A stretch of DNA of 64,000 nucleotides from contig NZ_CP040932.1 of NCBI RefSeq assembly GCF_006351965.1, positions 2,852,001 to 2,916,000 on the forward strand. Reading direction: 5' to 3'. This DNA comes from Oceanicola sp. D3. Its GTDB lineage: Bacteria; Pseudomonadota; Alphaproteobacteria; Rhodobacterales; Rhodobacteraceae. Numbering within the stretch: position 1 is the stretch's first letter; every line of letters starts with the position of its first letter. A program made the position numbers and the translations under genes. Below, one piece after another: positions 9,088 through 17,008 of this stretch. The notes beneath the pieces were generated by a model. The model did no database searches. It was not told the origin of the DNA and was given only the letters and a program-made list of their open reading frames with translations.

Positions 9088-10574
9088 GTCATCTGCCCAT
9101 CAAGCGCGGCCACGGCAATCGAGGCCTGCTCCACATCGTCAAAGGGAAACACATCATCCCCCACGATCTGCCCGGTCTCATGCCCCTTGCCCGCAATCAG
9201 CAGCGCATCGCCCGGCCCCAGCGCATCGACGCCGCGCAAGATCGCCTCAGACCTGTCGCCCACCTCGGTGGCCTCCGGATCGGCCTGCAGAATGGCCGCG
9301 CGGATGGCCGATGGGTCTTCCGATCTCGGGTTGTCATCTGTCACGATCCGCACATCGGCATGGTCTCGCGCCGCCTCGCCCATCAACGGGCGCTTGCCTG
9401 TGTCGCGGTCGCCGCCTGCGCCGTAAACCACCACAAGGCGGCCCATCACATGCGGGCGCAGCGCCTTCAGCGCGGTTTCCAGCGCGTCCGGCGTATGGGC
9501 GTAATCCACAAACACCGCCGCACCGTTCTGGCGGGTGGCGGCCAGCTGCATCCGGCCCCGCACCGTCACCAGCTGCGGCAGCGCGTTGAACACCTCCACC
9601 GGATCCGCCCCGCTGGCGATCACAAGCCCGGTGGCCACCATCACGTTTTCCGCCTGAAAGCCCCCAATCAGCCCCAACCGCACCTGCCGCGGCGTGCCCT
9701 CATGCAAAAACCGCAGGTCTTGCCCAGTCGCATCGAACCGCTGCGAAATGATGCAAAGCTCATAGCCCTCATCGCGGCCCACCCGCAGCACCGCATGGCC
9801 CGCCTCCTCGGCAATCGCCGCCATCTCGGGGCCGCGCGCATCTTCCATGTTGATCACCGCCGGCGCATCGTCGGCCAGCACCCGATGAAACAACCGCGCC
9901 TTGGCGTTGAAGTAGTCTTCAAAGGTCTCGTGATAATCGAGATGATCCTGCGTGAAATTGGTGAAGCCCGCCGCCGCCAGCCCCACGCCATCCAGCCGCC
10001 GCTGTGCCAGCCCGTGCGAGCTGGCCTCCATCGCGGCATGGGTCACCCCCTCCTCCACCGCCGCCGCCAGCGCGCGGTGCAGGGTGATCGGCTCGGGAGT
10101 GGTGTGCTTCAGCGGATATTCCCACGCGCCCTCTACCCCGGTGGTGCCAAGGTTCACCGCCGCAAGGCCCATCGCCATCCAGATCTGTCGGGTAAAGCTG
10201 GCCACGCTTGTCTTGCCGTTGGTGCCGGTCACGGCCACCATCACATCGGGCTGGGCGCCAAACCACAGCGCCGCCGCCATCGCCAGCGCGCCGCGCGGGT
10301 CTTCCACCACCACCAGCGCCGCGTTGAAATCGCGCAGCGCCTCAGCGGCCAGCGCCGCGCCCTCGGCATCAGTCAGCACCGCGCTCGCGCCCATGCGCAA
10401 CGCGTAGCCCACGAACTCTGCGCCATGAATGTTCACGCCCGGCAGCGCCGCGAAGAGAAAGCCCTCTTCCACATCGCGGCTGTCCACCGCGAGCCCGGCG
10501 ATCCGCGCTTCAGCCCCGCCCTGAGCGGTCAGCCCCAGCTCTGCCAGCGATCTTACTTTTGCTCTCTCGCTCAT
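9084..10574 (-). CDS. murE: UDP-N-acetylmuramoylalanyl-D-glutamate--2,6-diaminopimelate ligase MurE
   Basis: Adds the third stem-peptide residue. 496 residues; ATP loop GTNGKTS at 117-123; DYAHTPDALE in the C-terminal domain. The motif DNPR at 414-417 is the signature of enzymes that use meso-diaminopimelate rather than lysine, so the cell wall is of the Gram-negative DAP type. It follows ftsI with a 24-bp gap and overlaps murF by four bases. Confidence 0.95.
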   Translation of the reverse strand: MSERAKVRSLAELGLTAQGGAEARIAGLAVDSRDVEEGFLFAALPGVNIHGAEFVGYALRMGASAVLTDAEGAALAAEALRDFNAALVVVEDPRGALAMAAALWFGAQPDVMVAVTGTNGKTSVASFTRQIWMAMGLAAVNLGTTGVEGAWEYPLKHTTPEPITLHRALAAAVEEGVTHAAMEASSHGLAQRRLDGVGLAAAGFTNFTQDHLDYHETFEDYFNAKARLFHRVLADDAPAVINMEDARGPEMAAIAEEAGHAVLRVGRDEGYELCIISQRFDATGQDLRFLHEGTPRQVRLGLIGGFQAENVMVATGLVIASGADPVEVFNALPQLVTVRGRMQLAATRQNGAAVFVDYAHTPDALETALKALRPHVMGRLVVVYGAGGDRDTGKRPLMGEAARDHADVRIVTDDNPRSEDPSAIRAAILQADPEATEVGDRSEAILRGVDALGPGDALLIAGKGHETGQIVGDDVFPFDDVEQASIAVAALDGQMT

Positions 10575-10598
10575 CGCTGGCTGACCCCTGCTTTCTGC

Positions 10599-12380
10599 TC
10601 AATTCGAGGCCTTTACTATCGCAGCTTCAGCGCCGGGTTCAACGCTTGGCCGAAGGCCAAGAAGCGGGGCGACGCGGCGGATCATCTCTGCCGTCACCGG
10701 CACCGCCGTCCAGCCCGCCGTGCGGCGCGGCTTGGGGCCGGTCAGTTCCACCGGTTCATCAAGGCTGACAACCAGCACGTACTTCGGGTCATGGGCCGGG
10801 AAGACGGTGGCGAAAGTGGCAATCACCTTGTCCTTGTAATAGCCACCCCGCGGCTTGGGCTTGTCGGCGGTGCCAGTCTTGCCACCCACCGCATAGCCCT
10901 CCACTTCGCCAAAGCTGGCGGTGCCCTCGGTCACAACCTTGCGTAGCATAATTCGCGCACGCTCCGATGTGCGCGCACTCACCACGCGGGGCCCGGTCTT
11001 GTTCACGCTCTGCTTCAGGAGCGTCGGGTAAACCCTTGTTCCCCCATTCAAAAGAGAGGCGTATCCCGTCGCCAGATGCAGCGGGCTGGCCGAAAGGCCG
11101 TGGCCGTAGCTGATCGTCATCGTGGAGATTTCCGACCAATTCGGCGGCAGCAGCGGCTTGCCCGTCGGGGCCTCTACCATCTCCACCGGGGTCGGCTCCA
11201 AAAAGCCCAGCTGGCCGAGGAACTCCCGCTGCCGCTTTGCGCCAATGTCCATCGCCAGCCGCGCCGTGCCGATGTTGGAAGACTTCACGATGATCTTCGT
11301 CACACTCAGCTCATTGCCGTAGTTGTGGAAATCGCGAATCCGGTGCTTGCCCCATGTCAGCGGGCCCTTGGTGTTGATCACCGTGTCCGGGTTCACCAGC
11401 CCCAACTCCATCGCCTGAGCGGCGGCAAAAATCTTGAAGGTCGAGCCAAGCTCATACACACCCTGCACCGACCGATTGAACAGCGGGCTGTCAGATTGGT
11501 CACCACTGGTCAGCGGGCGCGGGCGGTTGTTTGGGTCAAAGTCCGGCAGGCTGGCCATGGCGATGATCTCGCCGCTGTGCACATCCATCAGCACCGCGCT
11601 GGCACCCTTGGCGTTCATCAGCTTCATGCCGCCATAAAGCACCTCTTCCGTCACCGCCTGCACGGTGAGGTCGATGGTCAGCTCAAGCGGCTTGCCGGCG
11701 CGGGCCGGGTCACGCAGCAGCTCGTCAAACTGCTTTTCCACGCCCGCAACGCCCACAACCTCGGCGCTATGCACCCCCTCGCGGCCAAAGCTCGCGCCGC
11801 CAAGGATGTGCGCCGCCAGCTTGCCATTGGGATAAAGCCGCATCTCGCGCGGGCCAAACAGCAGCCCCGGCTCGCCAATGTCATGCACCGCCTGCATCTG
11901 CTCGGGGCTGATCTTCTTCTTCACCCACACAAACTTGCGCTTGCCGGTGAACTGCCGCTTCAGCTTTTCCACGTCCAGATCGGGGAAGATCTTCGCCAGC
12001 TCCTCGGCGGCACGCTCCTTTTCCACCATATGCGGCGGCTGGGCATAAAGAGAGTGAGTCGAAAGGTTGGTGGCCAGCACCCGGCCCTGCCGGTCAACAA
12101 TGTCGGCCCGGGTGGCGCTGATCAGCTCGGCCACGCCGCCGCTGGTCGGCTCGGCGGGAACCGAGGCCGCAAGGTGCCCCATCCGCGCGCCGATCACCAC
12201 GAAGGCGCAAAAGAAGCACACGCCCAGCACAAACAACCGCCCCTCGGCGCGGAATCGCAGCTTGTCACGCTGCTCCTCATTGCGCTTGCGCAGGTTCTCG
12301 CGCTCGATGGCATCGGGGTTCTGCCCGCTCTGGCGCGCAGCAATGACGCGGGCCAACGGGCGCAGCGGGGTGCGGGTCAT
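10599..12380 (-). CDS. ftsI: Peptidoglycan D,D-transpeptidase FtsI (PBP3)
   Basis: Division-specific class B penicillin-binding protein that cross-links septal peptidoglycan. 593 residues with one N-terminal membrane anchor (about 49-66), a PBP dimer/pedestal domain and a transpeptidase domain carrying the three active-site motifs: S313-T-F-K316, SSN at 367-369 and KTGT at 501-504. The start overlaps the ftsL stop by four bases. Works with FtsL and FtsW in the periplasm-facing divisome; ftsW itself is not in the window. Confidence 0.95.
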   Translation of the reverse strand: MTRTPLRPLARVIAARQSGQNPDAIERENLRKRNEEQRDKLRFRAEGRLFVLGVCFFCAFVVIGARMGHLAASVPAEPTSGGVAELISATRADIVDRQGRVLATNLSTHSLYAQPPHMVEKERAAEELAKIFPDLDVEKLKRQFTGKRKFVWVKKKISPEQMQAVHDIGEPGLLFGPREMRLYPNGKLAAHILGGASFGREGVHSAEVVGVAGVEKQFDELLRDPARAGKPLELTIDLTVQAVTEEVLYGGMKLMNAKGASAVLMDVHSGEIIAMASLPDFDPNNRPRPLTSGDQSDSPLFNRSVQGVYELGSTFKIFAAAQAMELGLVNPDTVINTKGPLTWGKHRIRDFHNYGNELSVTKIIVKSSNIGTARLAMDIGAKRQREFLGQLGFLEPTPVEMVEAPTGKPLLPPNWSEISTMTISYGHGLSASPLHLATGYASLLNGGTRVYPTLLKQSVNKTGPRVVSARTSERARIMLRKVVTEGTASFGEVEGYAVGGKTGTADKPKPRGGYYKDKVIATFATVFPAHDPKYVLVVSLDEPVELTGPKPRRTAGWTAVPVTAEMIRRVAPLLGLRPSVEPGAEAAIVKASN

Positions 12381-12736
12381 GGGGTCTGCTCCTCTTCGTC
12401 ATCCAGCGTGCCGCTGATTTCTACCGGATCGGTAATCGGAAGCGGCTCCTCAGCCGGGAAGCCCACCTGGTCGACCCGTCCAAACTGCTCGGCCCCGAAA
12501 GGCAGCAGCCCAAGCCGGGTAAAGTTCAGCTCCGCCAGTTCGGCCAGCCGCTCGGGGCGGTTGAGATAGGCCCATTCAGCCCGCAGCATCGCGCGGGTGT
12601 CATAGAGCGCGCGGATCTCGCCGCGCAGCTTGGCCATATCCTTCTGGGCTTTCTGTGTCTGGTAGTTCTCATGATAGGCCCAAAAGGCCAGGCCCATCAC
12701 CGCCAGCGCCGAGATGACATAGAAGAAGCCACGCAT
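12377..12736 (-). CDS. ftsL: Cell division protein FtsL
   Basis: 119-residue bitopic membrane protein: a short cytoplasmic N-terminus, a membrane segment at about 4-21 and a periplasmic coiled-coil-prone stretch (about 25-60), then an acidic tail. Sequence conservation in FtsL is poor, so the call rests on size, topology and the position between rsmH and ftsI, which is diagnostic. It would pair with FtsB and recruit FtsWI. Coupled to ftsI by a four-base overlap and six bases after rsmH. Confidence 0.85.
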   Translation of the reverse strand: MRGFFYVISALAVMGLAFWAYHENYQTQKAQKDMAKLRGEIRALYDTRAMLRAEWAYLNRPERLAELAELNFTRLGLLPFGAEQFGRVDQVGFPAEEPLPITDPVEISGTLDDEEEQTP

Positions 12737-12742
12737 CCGTCC

Positions 12743-13747
12743 TTACCCTTTCCACCAATGTTTCGGGCCCGGCAGGCCCATTTGTGCCCTGTCAACCTCG
12801 CCCCCCGCCTCGCCCGTGCGCCGCGCCATGCGCAGCTTGGCCGAACGCGCGCGCGGGTTGGTGGCGGTCTCTTCCTCCGAGGGGGCCACCGCCTTGCGCG
12901 TGATCGGCGCAAAGGGGGCCGGCGGGGCCGCAACCTCGGGCGCATAGCGATTGCCGCGCGGGGCGGCGCCCGAGCGCGCGGCGAGGTAGCGCTTCACCAC
13001 CCGGTCTTCGAGCGAATGAAAGGTGACAACCGCCAGCACACCGCCCTCGGCCAGCAGGCCCTCCGCCGCCTCAAGCCCGGCAATCAGCTCGCCAAATTCG
13101 TCGTTCACTGCGATGCGAATGCCCTGAAAGCTGCGCGTTGCCGGGTGCACCTGCCCCGGTCGCGGCTTGGGCAGGCAGGAAGATACCACCTCGGCCAGCT
13201 CCAGCGTCCGGCTGAAGGGCCGCGCCTTCACGATTGCCTTGGCAATCCGCCGCGCTGCCCGCTCTTCGCCGTAAAAGTGAATGATATCCGCCAAATGCGC
13301 CTCATCGGCCTCGTTCACGAGGTCAGCAGCGCTTGGGCCATCGCTGGCCATCCGCATATCCAGCGGACCGTCCCGCATGAACGAAAAGCCCCGCTCCGCC
13401 TGATCGAGCTGCATCGAAGAGACGCCAAGGTCGAGCACCACGCCGTCAACCGGCCCCTCCACCAAGTCGCCCATCTGCGAAAACCGGCCCTCAAGCACCT
13501 CCAGCCGGGGCGCAAATTCCGCGATCATCTCCGCTGCGTTTTCCACGGCGCTCGGGTCTCGGTCGATCCCGCTCACCCGCTCCGCGCCCGCCGCCAGAAG
13601 CTGGCGCGCATATCCGCCCGCGCCAAAGGTGCCATCCACCCAGTGGCCAGCCACCGGTGCGGCGTTCTCGATCAAAGGATCAATGAGAACCGGAACATGC
13701 GGCGGCCCTGCGGGCGTGTCTGGCGAAAGGCTTTCGGCCGCCGCCAT
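12743..13747 (-). CDS. rsmH: 16S rRNA (cytosine(1402)-N(4))-methyltransferase RsmH
   Basis: SAM-dependent methyltransferase of the MraW family modifying C1402 of 16S rRNA. 334 residues; [11 protein letters not shown] and [11 protein letters not shown] (SAM loop, about 38-48), GIDRDPSA, and the late [15 protein letters not shown] motif are all typical. The N-terminal dozen residues ([12 protein letters not shown]) are a low-complexity extension. It begins three bases after the mraZ stop, second gene of the dcw operon. Confidence 0.95.
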   Translation of the reverse strand: MAAAESLSPDTPAGPPHVPVLIDPLIENAAPVAGHWVDGTFGAGGYARQLLAAGAERVSGIDRDPSAVENAAEMIAEFAPRLEVLEGRFSQMGDLVEGPVDGVVLDLGVSSMQLDQAERGFSFMRDGPLDMRMASDGPSAADLVNEADEAHLADIIHFYGEERAARRIAKAIVKARPFSRTLELAEVVSSCLPKPRPGQVHPATRSFQGIRIAVNDEFGELIAGLEAAEGLLAEGGVLAVVTFHSLEDRVVKRYLAARSGAAPRGNRYAPEVAAPPAPFAPITRKAVAPSEEETATNPRARSAKLRMARRTGEAGGEVDRAQMGLPGPKHWWKG

Positions 13748-13750
13748 CGC

Positions 13751-14257
13751 TCAACCCTCGCTTTGGACGCTGTCGAGCAGCTCCAGCGGGTCGAAATCAT
13801 CGCCCATCTCGTCCAGCCACTCTTCGTCATCCACGCCGTGAACCTCGTCATAGGTCTCCGGCTTCCAAATCTGAAAGCTGTCACCCGTGGCGATAAAGAA
13901 GGCCTCTTTCTCAAGGCCGATCTTCTCGCGCAACTTGGCGGGCAGCACCAGCCGCCCGGTCTCGTCAACCTGCGTGGGCAGGGACATACCGGAATAGAGC
14001 CGCTCAAGGTAACGCCGCTGCTTGGTGCCACGCGGCATGGCGGCAATCTTCTCGTCAATCTCGTTGATCGCGTTGACGGTGTAACACTTCAGGTGATCCT
14101 GGCGCTTGTCGCCATAAACGATCACGAGGTTGGGCGCGTCGCCCTCGGAGCAATCGGGGTCTTCTGCGGCCAGCACATGGCGAAACAGGGCCGGGATGCT
14201 CACCCTGCCCTTCGTGTCCACCTTGTGGTGGCTCTCGCCTCTGAACCTGCGACCCAA
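13751..14257 (-). CDS. mraZ: Transcriptional regulator MraZ (TTG start)
   Basis: 168-residue double AbrB/SpoVT-like DNA-binding protein; the DxKGR motif occurs near residue 16 (VDTKGRVSIPA) and its counterpart near 98 (VDETGRLVLPA), one per half. MraZ binds repeats upstream of its own gene and represses the dcw operon. The only possible start is TTG at 14257-14255: an in-frame TGA lies five codons upstream and GGGAG sits seven bases before the TTG. The N-terminus GRRFRGESHHK matches the family. The acidic tail after residue 145 is longer than in enteric MraZ. Confidence 0.93.
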   Translation of the reverse strand: MGRRFRGESHHKVDTKGRVSIPALFRHVLAAEDPDCSEGDAPNLVIVYGDKRQDHLKCYTVNAINEIDEKIAAMPRGTKQRRYLERLYSGMSLPTQVDETGRLVLPAKLREKIGLEKEAFFIATGDSFQIWKPETYDEVHGVDDEEWLDEMGDDFDPLELLDSVQSEG

Positions 14258-14302
14258 ATCGTCGCTCCCTCATTGTCCCGCGAGGCCCGGTTTTGGACCC
14301 CG

Positions 14303-14349
14303 AAAATGAAAACGGCGGATTGAGCTGCTGCCATGTGCCCAATCCGCCG
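14303..14349 (-). terminator. Rho-independent terminator/attenuator in the mraZ leader
   Basis: Read leftward, CGGCGGATTG (14349-14340) pairs perfectly with CAATCCGCCG (14322-14313) around a 17-base loop and is followed at once by TTTTCATTTT (14312-14303). This is a normal intrinsic terminator, but it lies in the same orientation as mraZ and 46 bp in front of its TTG start, so transcripts from the dcw promoter must pass it. It would release a short leader RNA and meter entry into the operon. Confidence 0.75.
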
Positions 14350-14520
14350 CCCTCGTCCCATTTCTGGGTGTCCGACTGCGCGCGCCACCTGGGGGGATGT
14401 CTGCTCGCTCGCGCGCCGGATCTCTTCGTTCAGATGAAAGCGGGTGCCTGTATGAAAGCCTGCCTGACTTTTGGGAGTTTGCGATCTTGCGTCGCTTTGT
14501 GTTCCCGTCTTCATCTTGGG
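14303..14520 (-). ncRNA. UpsM-like leader sRNA upstream of mraZ (5' end uncertain)
   Basis: In Rhodobacter sphaeroides the abundant sRNA UpsM ('upstream of mraZ', about 200 nt) is made by premature termination in the dcw leader and is later cut by RNase E under stress. Here the same position holds a strong terminator (14303-14349) with no gene between it and the region of the expected promoter. I infer an equivalent RNA; the 3' end is set by the T tract. The 5' end is a guess from the length of UpsM, and sequence similarity to UpsM was not tested. Confidence 0.5.
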
Positions 14521-14568
14521 ATTAGGTATGCCATGGGAAATCGTGGGAGGCAACAACACTTTCACCCA
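14517..14568. promoter_or_regulatory. Candidate MraZ box array
   Basis: TGGGA occurs at 14517, 14534 and 14544 on the plus strand and its partner ACCCA at 14564; the last three stand on an exact 10-bp grid (14534, 14544, 14564, with CAACA at 14554). MraZ is known to bind TGGGN direct repeats with 5-bp spacers (10-bp period) near its own promoter. The orientation of two boxes is opposite to mraZ, which is unusual, so the call is tentative. Confidence 0.4.
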
Positions 14569-14746
14569 CAAATGCCAAAGGAGGCACAAGCAAGGCCCCG
14601 CCGGTTCCGTCCGATCACAGGATTTTTAGCCAAAACACGGAATTTATGGTGATGGAGCGCGACGCAGCCACTAGATATAGTGCCGCTCTGTGCGGGCAAA
14701 AATTCCCTCGTTTTCCCTAAAAAACTTTGCAGCACGGCCAAATCAA

Positions 14747-14782
14747 GGGGGATTCAGGCCATATCTCCTGCCTGAATCCCCC
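14747..14782 (-). terminator. Strong hairpin downstream of mrp
   Basis: Arms GGGGGATTCAGGC (14747-14759) and GCCTGAATCCCCC (14770-14782) pair perfectly over 13 bp with a 10-base loop. It lies 128 bp beyond the mrp stop in the direction of mrp transcription and is followed leftward by TTGATTT. It probably ends the mrp message and separates it from the dcw promoter. A small dyad CACTA-GATA-TAGTG lies further left at 14669-14682. Confidence 0.55.
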
Positions 14783-14909
14783 CTTAACGGCCCGAATCCG
14801 CCCCATCACAGGCGCGCGATTCGCCGCGATTCACTGGTGATCCCGTGAATTCCCACATCGCATCCCATGATCTCCCATGGGTGGGGCAATTTCCCAGTTC
14901 GGCCCGGTG

Positions 14910-15989
14910 TCAGCCCATTCCGCCGCTCACCAGCCCGCGTGCAAGCTGGGCGTAGGCCTCCGCCGCAGGCCCCGCGCCCGCCGCAATCGGCAAGCCCTTG
15001 TCGCCGCCCAGCCGGGTTTCCAGCTCCAGCGGCAATTGCGCCAGCAACGGCACACCCATCTTCTCGGCCTCCGCCGCCACGCCGCCGTGGCCAAAGAGAT
15101 GCGCCTCATGTCCGCAGTTCGGACATATATAAGTAGTCATGTTCTCGATCAGCCCCAGAACCGGGGTCTTGAGCTTGCCGAACATGTCGATCGCCTTGCG
15201 GGCATCTATCAGCGCCACATCCTGCGGCGTGCTCACCACCACGGCGCCGGTGATCGGGTAGCGCTGGCACAGCGTCAGCTGCACATCACCCGTGCCCGGC
15301 GGCAAGTCGACGATCAGCACATCAAGCTCGCCCCACTCCACCTGAGTCATCATCTGCTGGAGTGCGCCCATCAGCATCGGCCCGCGCCAGATCACCGCCT
15401 GCGCCTCTTCCAGCATCAGCCCGATCGACATGAAAGTGACGCCATGCGCATGCAACGGCAAAATCCGCTCACCGTCCGGGCTGGCGGGGCGCTTGTTCAC
15501 CCCCATCATCCGCGGCTGGCTCGGTCCGTATATATCAGCGTCGAGCAGGCCAACCTTCCGGCCCTCGCGCGCCAGCGCCACCGCGAGATTCGCCGAAACC
15601 GTGCTTTTGCCAACGCCACCCTTGCCAGAGCCCACCGCAATGATCCGCTCCACACCCGGAATCTTCTGTGGCCCGGCCTGCGGGGTGGGATGCCGCCCCA
15701 CCTTGAGGCTGGGTGGCGCCTTGGGGGCCTGCGGGGCCGCGCTATGCGCCGTGAGCAAGGCCGAAACGGAAGAAACACCTTCAACCGCACGCACCGCCGC
15801 CTTGGCGGCTTCGAGAATCGGCTCCATGCGCGATGCCGCATCTGCATCCGGCGCTTCGATAACAAACTTAACCTCGCCACTGTCGCTGATCTGCAACGCA
15901 CGAATCATATCGCGAGATACTAAGTCGCCACCATCCGCAAGCCCCACTTTCGTCAATGCGCTTTGGATATCGCCCTTATCTACAGGCAT
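14910..15989 (-). CDS. mrp: Fe-S cluster carrier ATPase Mrp/ApbC
   Basis: 359-residue cytoplasmic scaffold that binds and delivers [4Fe-4S] clusters. N-terminal MIP18/DUF59-like domain (about 1-85), a variable Ala/Pro linker (85-110), then a ParA/MinD-type P-loop ATPase with the deviant Walker [10 protein letters not shown] at 122-130, [12 protein letters not shown] (switch I) and DLPPGTGD. The cluster-binding CPNC pair is Cys289/Cys292. Monocistronic, diverging from the DUF1127/small RNA unit and ending toward the 14747 hairpin. Confidence 0.93.
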   Translation of the reverse strand: MPVDKGDIQSALTKVGLADGGDLVSRDMIRALQISDSGEVKFVIEAPDADAASRMEPILEAAKAAVRAVEGVSSVSALLTAHSAAPQAPKAPPSLKVGRHPTPQAGPQKIPGVERIIAVGSGKGGVGKSTVSANLAVALAREGRKVGLLDADIYGPSQPRMMGVNKRPASPDGERILPLHAHGVTFMSIGLMLEEAQAVIWRGPMLMGALQQMMTQVEWGELDVLIVDLPPGTGDVQLTLCQRYPITGAVVVSTPQDVALIDARKAIDMFGKLKTPVLGLIENMTTYICPNCGHEAHLFGHGGVAAEAEKMGVPLLAQLPLELETRLGGDKGLPIAAGAGPAAEAYAQLARGLVSGGMG

Positions 15990-16143
15990 TTCGCCCCCTT
16001 CTTTCCATCCGGCGCCCGCTGTTTTAACGTGGCGTCATTTCTGCTGCACTTTATTCGTCGCTCAAAATTTAGCCTTAACGCCCTGAATCTCCAGCTCTTT
16101 GACCTATTCACCCCGTGCATAGCCGCGTTGCAGCAAAAGGGGT

Positions 16144-16171
16144 TTGTGCAGGTGCAGCAATTGCCTACATT
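16144..16171 (+). promoter_or_regulatory. Candidate promoter for the DUF1127/small RNA operon
   Basis: TTGTGC (16144-16149), 16 bp, TACATT (16166-16171), about 66 bp before the DUF1127 ATG. In R. sphaeroides the homologous operon is driven by the stress sigma factors RpoHI/RpoHII; the -10 here, extended to CTACATT, is compatible with either class. No other good promoter was seen in the 248-bp mrp-DUF1127 gap, which holds no gene. Confidence 0.35.
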
Positions 16172-16237
16172 GATCTCAACAAACGGAGCACAGAACGGCT
16201 CTACCACCGCTACGACATTACTAAGGACACAGCCACC

Positions 16238-16453
16238 ATGGCTTACGCAACCGCACACAACACCGCCCACACCGGCTTCCTTGGCCGCATCGAAGCCTTC
16301 GTCGAAGCCCGTCGCGAAAACGCAGCCAAGCGCCGCGTGTACCGTCAGACGCTCCGTGAGCTTCAGGGCCTGACCAACCGCGACCTCGCCGACCTCGGCA
16401 TTGCACCGTCGATGATCCGCTCGGTCGCCTACCAGGCCGCTTACGGCGCCTGA
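16238..16453 (+). CDS. DUF1127 small protein, CcaF1-like RNA-associated factor
   Basis: 71 residues. The C-terminal half carries the DUF1127 (YjiS-like) motif: a basic helix RRVYRQTLRELQGLTNRDLADLG (written here in two parts, 36-47 and 48-58) ending in GIAPSMIRSVAY. ATG at 16238 is chosen because the sequence from here matches the family and AAGGA lies 9 bases upstream; the frame is open further up but without any ribosome binding site. In Rhodobacter sphaeroides the gene in this position, ccaF1, encodes a DUF1127 protein of about this size that binds RNA and influences maturation of the downstream CcsR sRNAs. The same arrangement here, with eight hairpin-pair RNAs starting 10 bp after the stop, strongly suggests co-transcription. 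Confidence 0.85.
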   Translation: MAYATAHNTAHTGFLGRIEAFVEARRENAAKRRVYRQTLRELQGLTNRDLADLGIAPSMIRSVAYQAAYGA

Positions 16454-16463
16454 CACAGGATAC

Positions 16464-16534
16464 GAAGAGCCCTCTCCTCCTCCCTGGGCTCTTCGGTATC
16501 GGCGGCGACACCACCTCCTCCCGGTGTCGCCGCC
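16464..16534 (+). ncRNA. CcsR/cuckoo-type sRNA, unit 1
   Basis: Hairpin A 16464-16494: GAAGAGCCC pairs with GGGCTCTTC and presents CCTCCTCCC in the loop. Hairpin B 16501-16534: GGCGGCGACACC pairs perfectly with GGTGTCGCCGCC (12 bp) around the loop ACCTCCTCCC. This two-hairpin form with CCUCCUCCC in both loops defines the CcsR sRNAs of R. sphaeroides (Hfq-bound, RpoH-induced) and the wider 'cuckoo' family, which follow DUF1127 genes. The loop sequence is complementary to GGGAGGAGG, i.e. to Shine-Dalgarno-like sites. Confidence 0.88.
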
Positions 16535-16539
16535 GCAAA

Positions 16540-16557
16540 CCTCCGGTTAACCGGAGG
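16540..16557. repeat. Perfect palindrome between sRNA units 1 and 2
   Basis: CCTCCGGTTAACCGGAGG reads the same on both strands. It sits five bases after hairpin B of unit 1. It may form a small stem in the precursor RNA or be a protein-binding site; no equivalent stands between most other units. Confidence 0.6.
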
Positions 16558-16571
16558 CGCGTATTAGAGAT

Positions 16572-16645
16572 CAGAACGTCCGTCCTCCTCCCTGGGCGTT
16601 CTGTCATAAGGCGGCGATGCTCACCTCCTCCCGAGCATCGCCGCC
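16572..16645 (+). ncRNA. CcsR/cuckoo-type sRNA, unit 2
   Basis: Hairpin A 16572-16603 (CAGAACG...CGTTCTG, loop with CCTCCTCCC). Hairpin B 16610-16645 pairs GGCGGCGATGCTC with GAGCATCGCCGCC over 13 bp, loop ACCTCCTCCC. Hairpin B is identical in sequence to that of unit 8 for the arms and loop. Confidence 0.88.
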
Positions 16646-16664
16646 GCCCAAAGTTTCGGTTTCG

Positions 16665-16733
16665 GAGCGCCCTCTCCTCCTCCCTGGGCCTTCGAGATCC
16701 GGCGGCAGCCCACCTCCTCCCGGGCAAGCCGCC
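16665..16733 (+). ncRNA. CcsR/cuckoo-type sRNA, unit 3
   Basis: Hairpin A 16665-16693 (GAGCGCCC with GGGCCTTC, one mismatch, CCTCCTCCC loop). Hairpin B 16701-16733 (GGCGGC-a-GCCC with GGGC-aa-GCCGCC, loop ACCTCCTCCC). Confidence 0.87.
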
Positions 16734-16747
16734 ACCCAATTCGGTTT

Positions 16748-16819
16748 CGGACGGCCCGTCCTCCTCCCTGGGCCTACCGAGATAGGCGGTGACCTCATCC
16801 TCCTCCCGAGGTCACCGCC
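16748..16819 (+). ncRNA. CcsR/cuckoo-type sRNA, unit 4
   Basis: Hairpin A 16748-16779 (GGCCC with GGGCC, outer CGG/CCG, CCTCCTCCC loop). Hairpin B 16785-16819: GGCGGTGACCTC pairs perfectly with GAGGTCACCGCC; the loop is ATCCTCCTCCC, one base longer than in most units. Confidence 0.87.
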
Positions 16820-16836
16820 CCCAAGTTTCGGTTTCG

Positions 16837-16905
16837 AGGTGCCCTCTCCTCCTCCCTGGGCCCTTGAGATCCGGCGGCAGCCCACCTCCTCCCGGGCAGG
16901 CCGCC
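16837..16905 (+). ncRNA. CcsR/cuckoo-type sRNA, unit 5
   Basis: Near copy of unit 3. Hairpin A 16837-16865 has a GCCC/GGGC core and CCTCCTCCC loop but weaker outer pairing; hairpin B 16873-16905 differs from unit 3 by a single base in the 3' arm. Confidence 0.86.
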
Positions 16906-16919
16906 ACCCAATTCGGTTT

Positions 16920-16991
16920 CGGACGGCCCGTCCTCCTCCCTGGGCCTACCGATATCAGGCGGGCCCCCATCCTCCTCCCGGGGTGCCCGCC
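16920..16991 (+). ncRNA. CcsR/cuckoo-type sRNA, unit 6
   Basis: Hairpin A 16920-16951 is identical to unit 4 through the stem and loop. Hairpin B 16958-16991 (GGCGGGCCCCC with GGGGTGCCCGCC, one mismatch, loop ATCCTCCTCCC) has different arms from unit 4 but keeps the fold, which is evidence of selection on structure. Confidence 0.87.
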
Positions 16992-17008
16992 GCTCTAACA
17001 ACCGGTTT

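Larger units (their letters stand above)
16651..16994 (+). repeat. Tandem duplication of a 172-bp two-unit block in the sRNA array
   Basis: 16651-16822 (units 3 and 4) and 16823-16994 (units 5 and 6) are in register with a period of exactly 172 bp: hairpin A starts at 16665/16837 and 16748/16920. Units 3 and 5 are nearly identical and so are the A hairpins of units 4 and 6; hairpin B of units 4 and 6 has diverged in both arms while staying paired. Confidence 0.85.

Noticed and set aside
6646-9426. 926-codon plus-strand frame opposite mraY and murF
   Set aside because: Shadow of two well-supported Mur genes; His/Arg/Gln-rich composition and no family.
14258-14909. RNase P RNA gene upstream of mraZ
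   Set aside because: rnpB lies near mraZ in some alphaproteobacteria, but the conserved GAGGAAAGTCC core is absent on both strands here.
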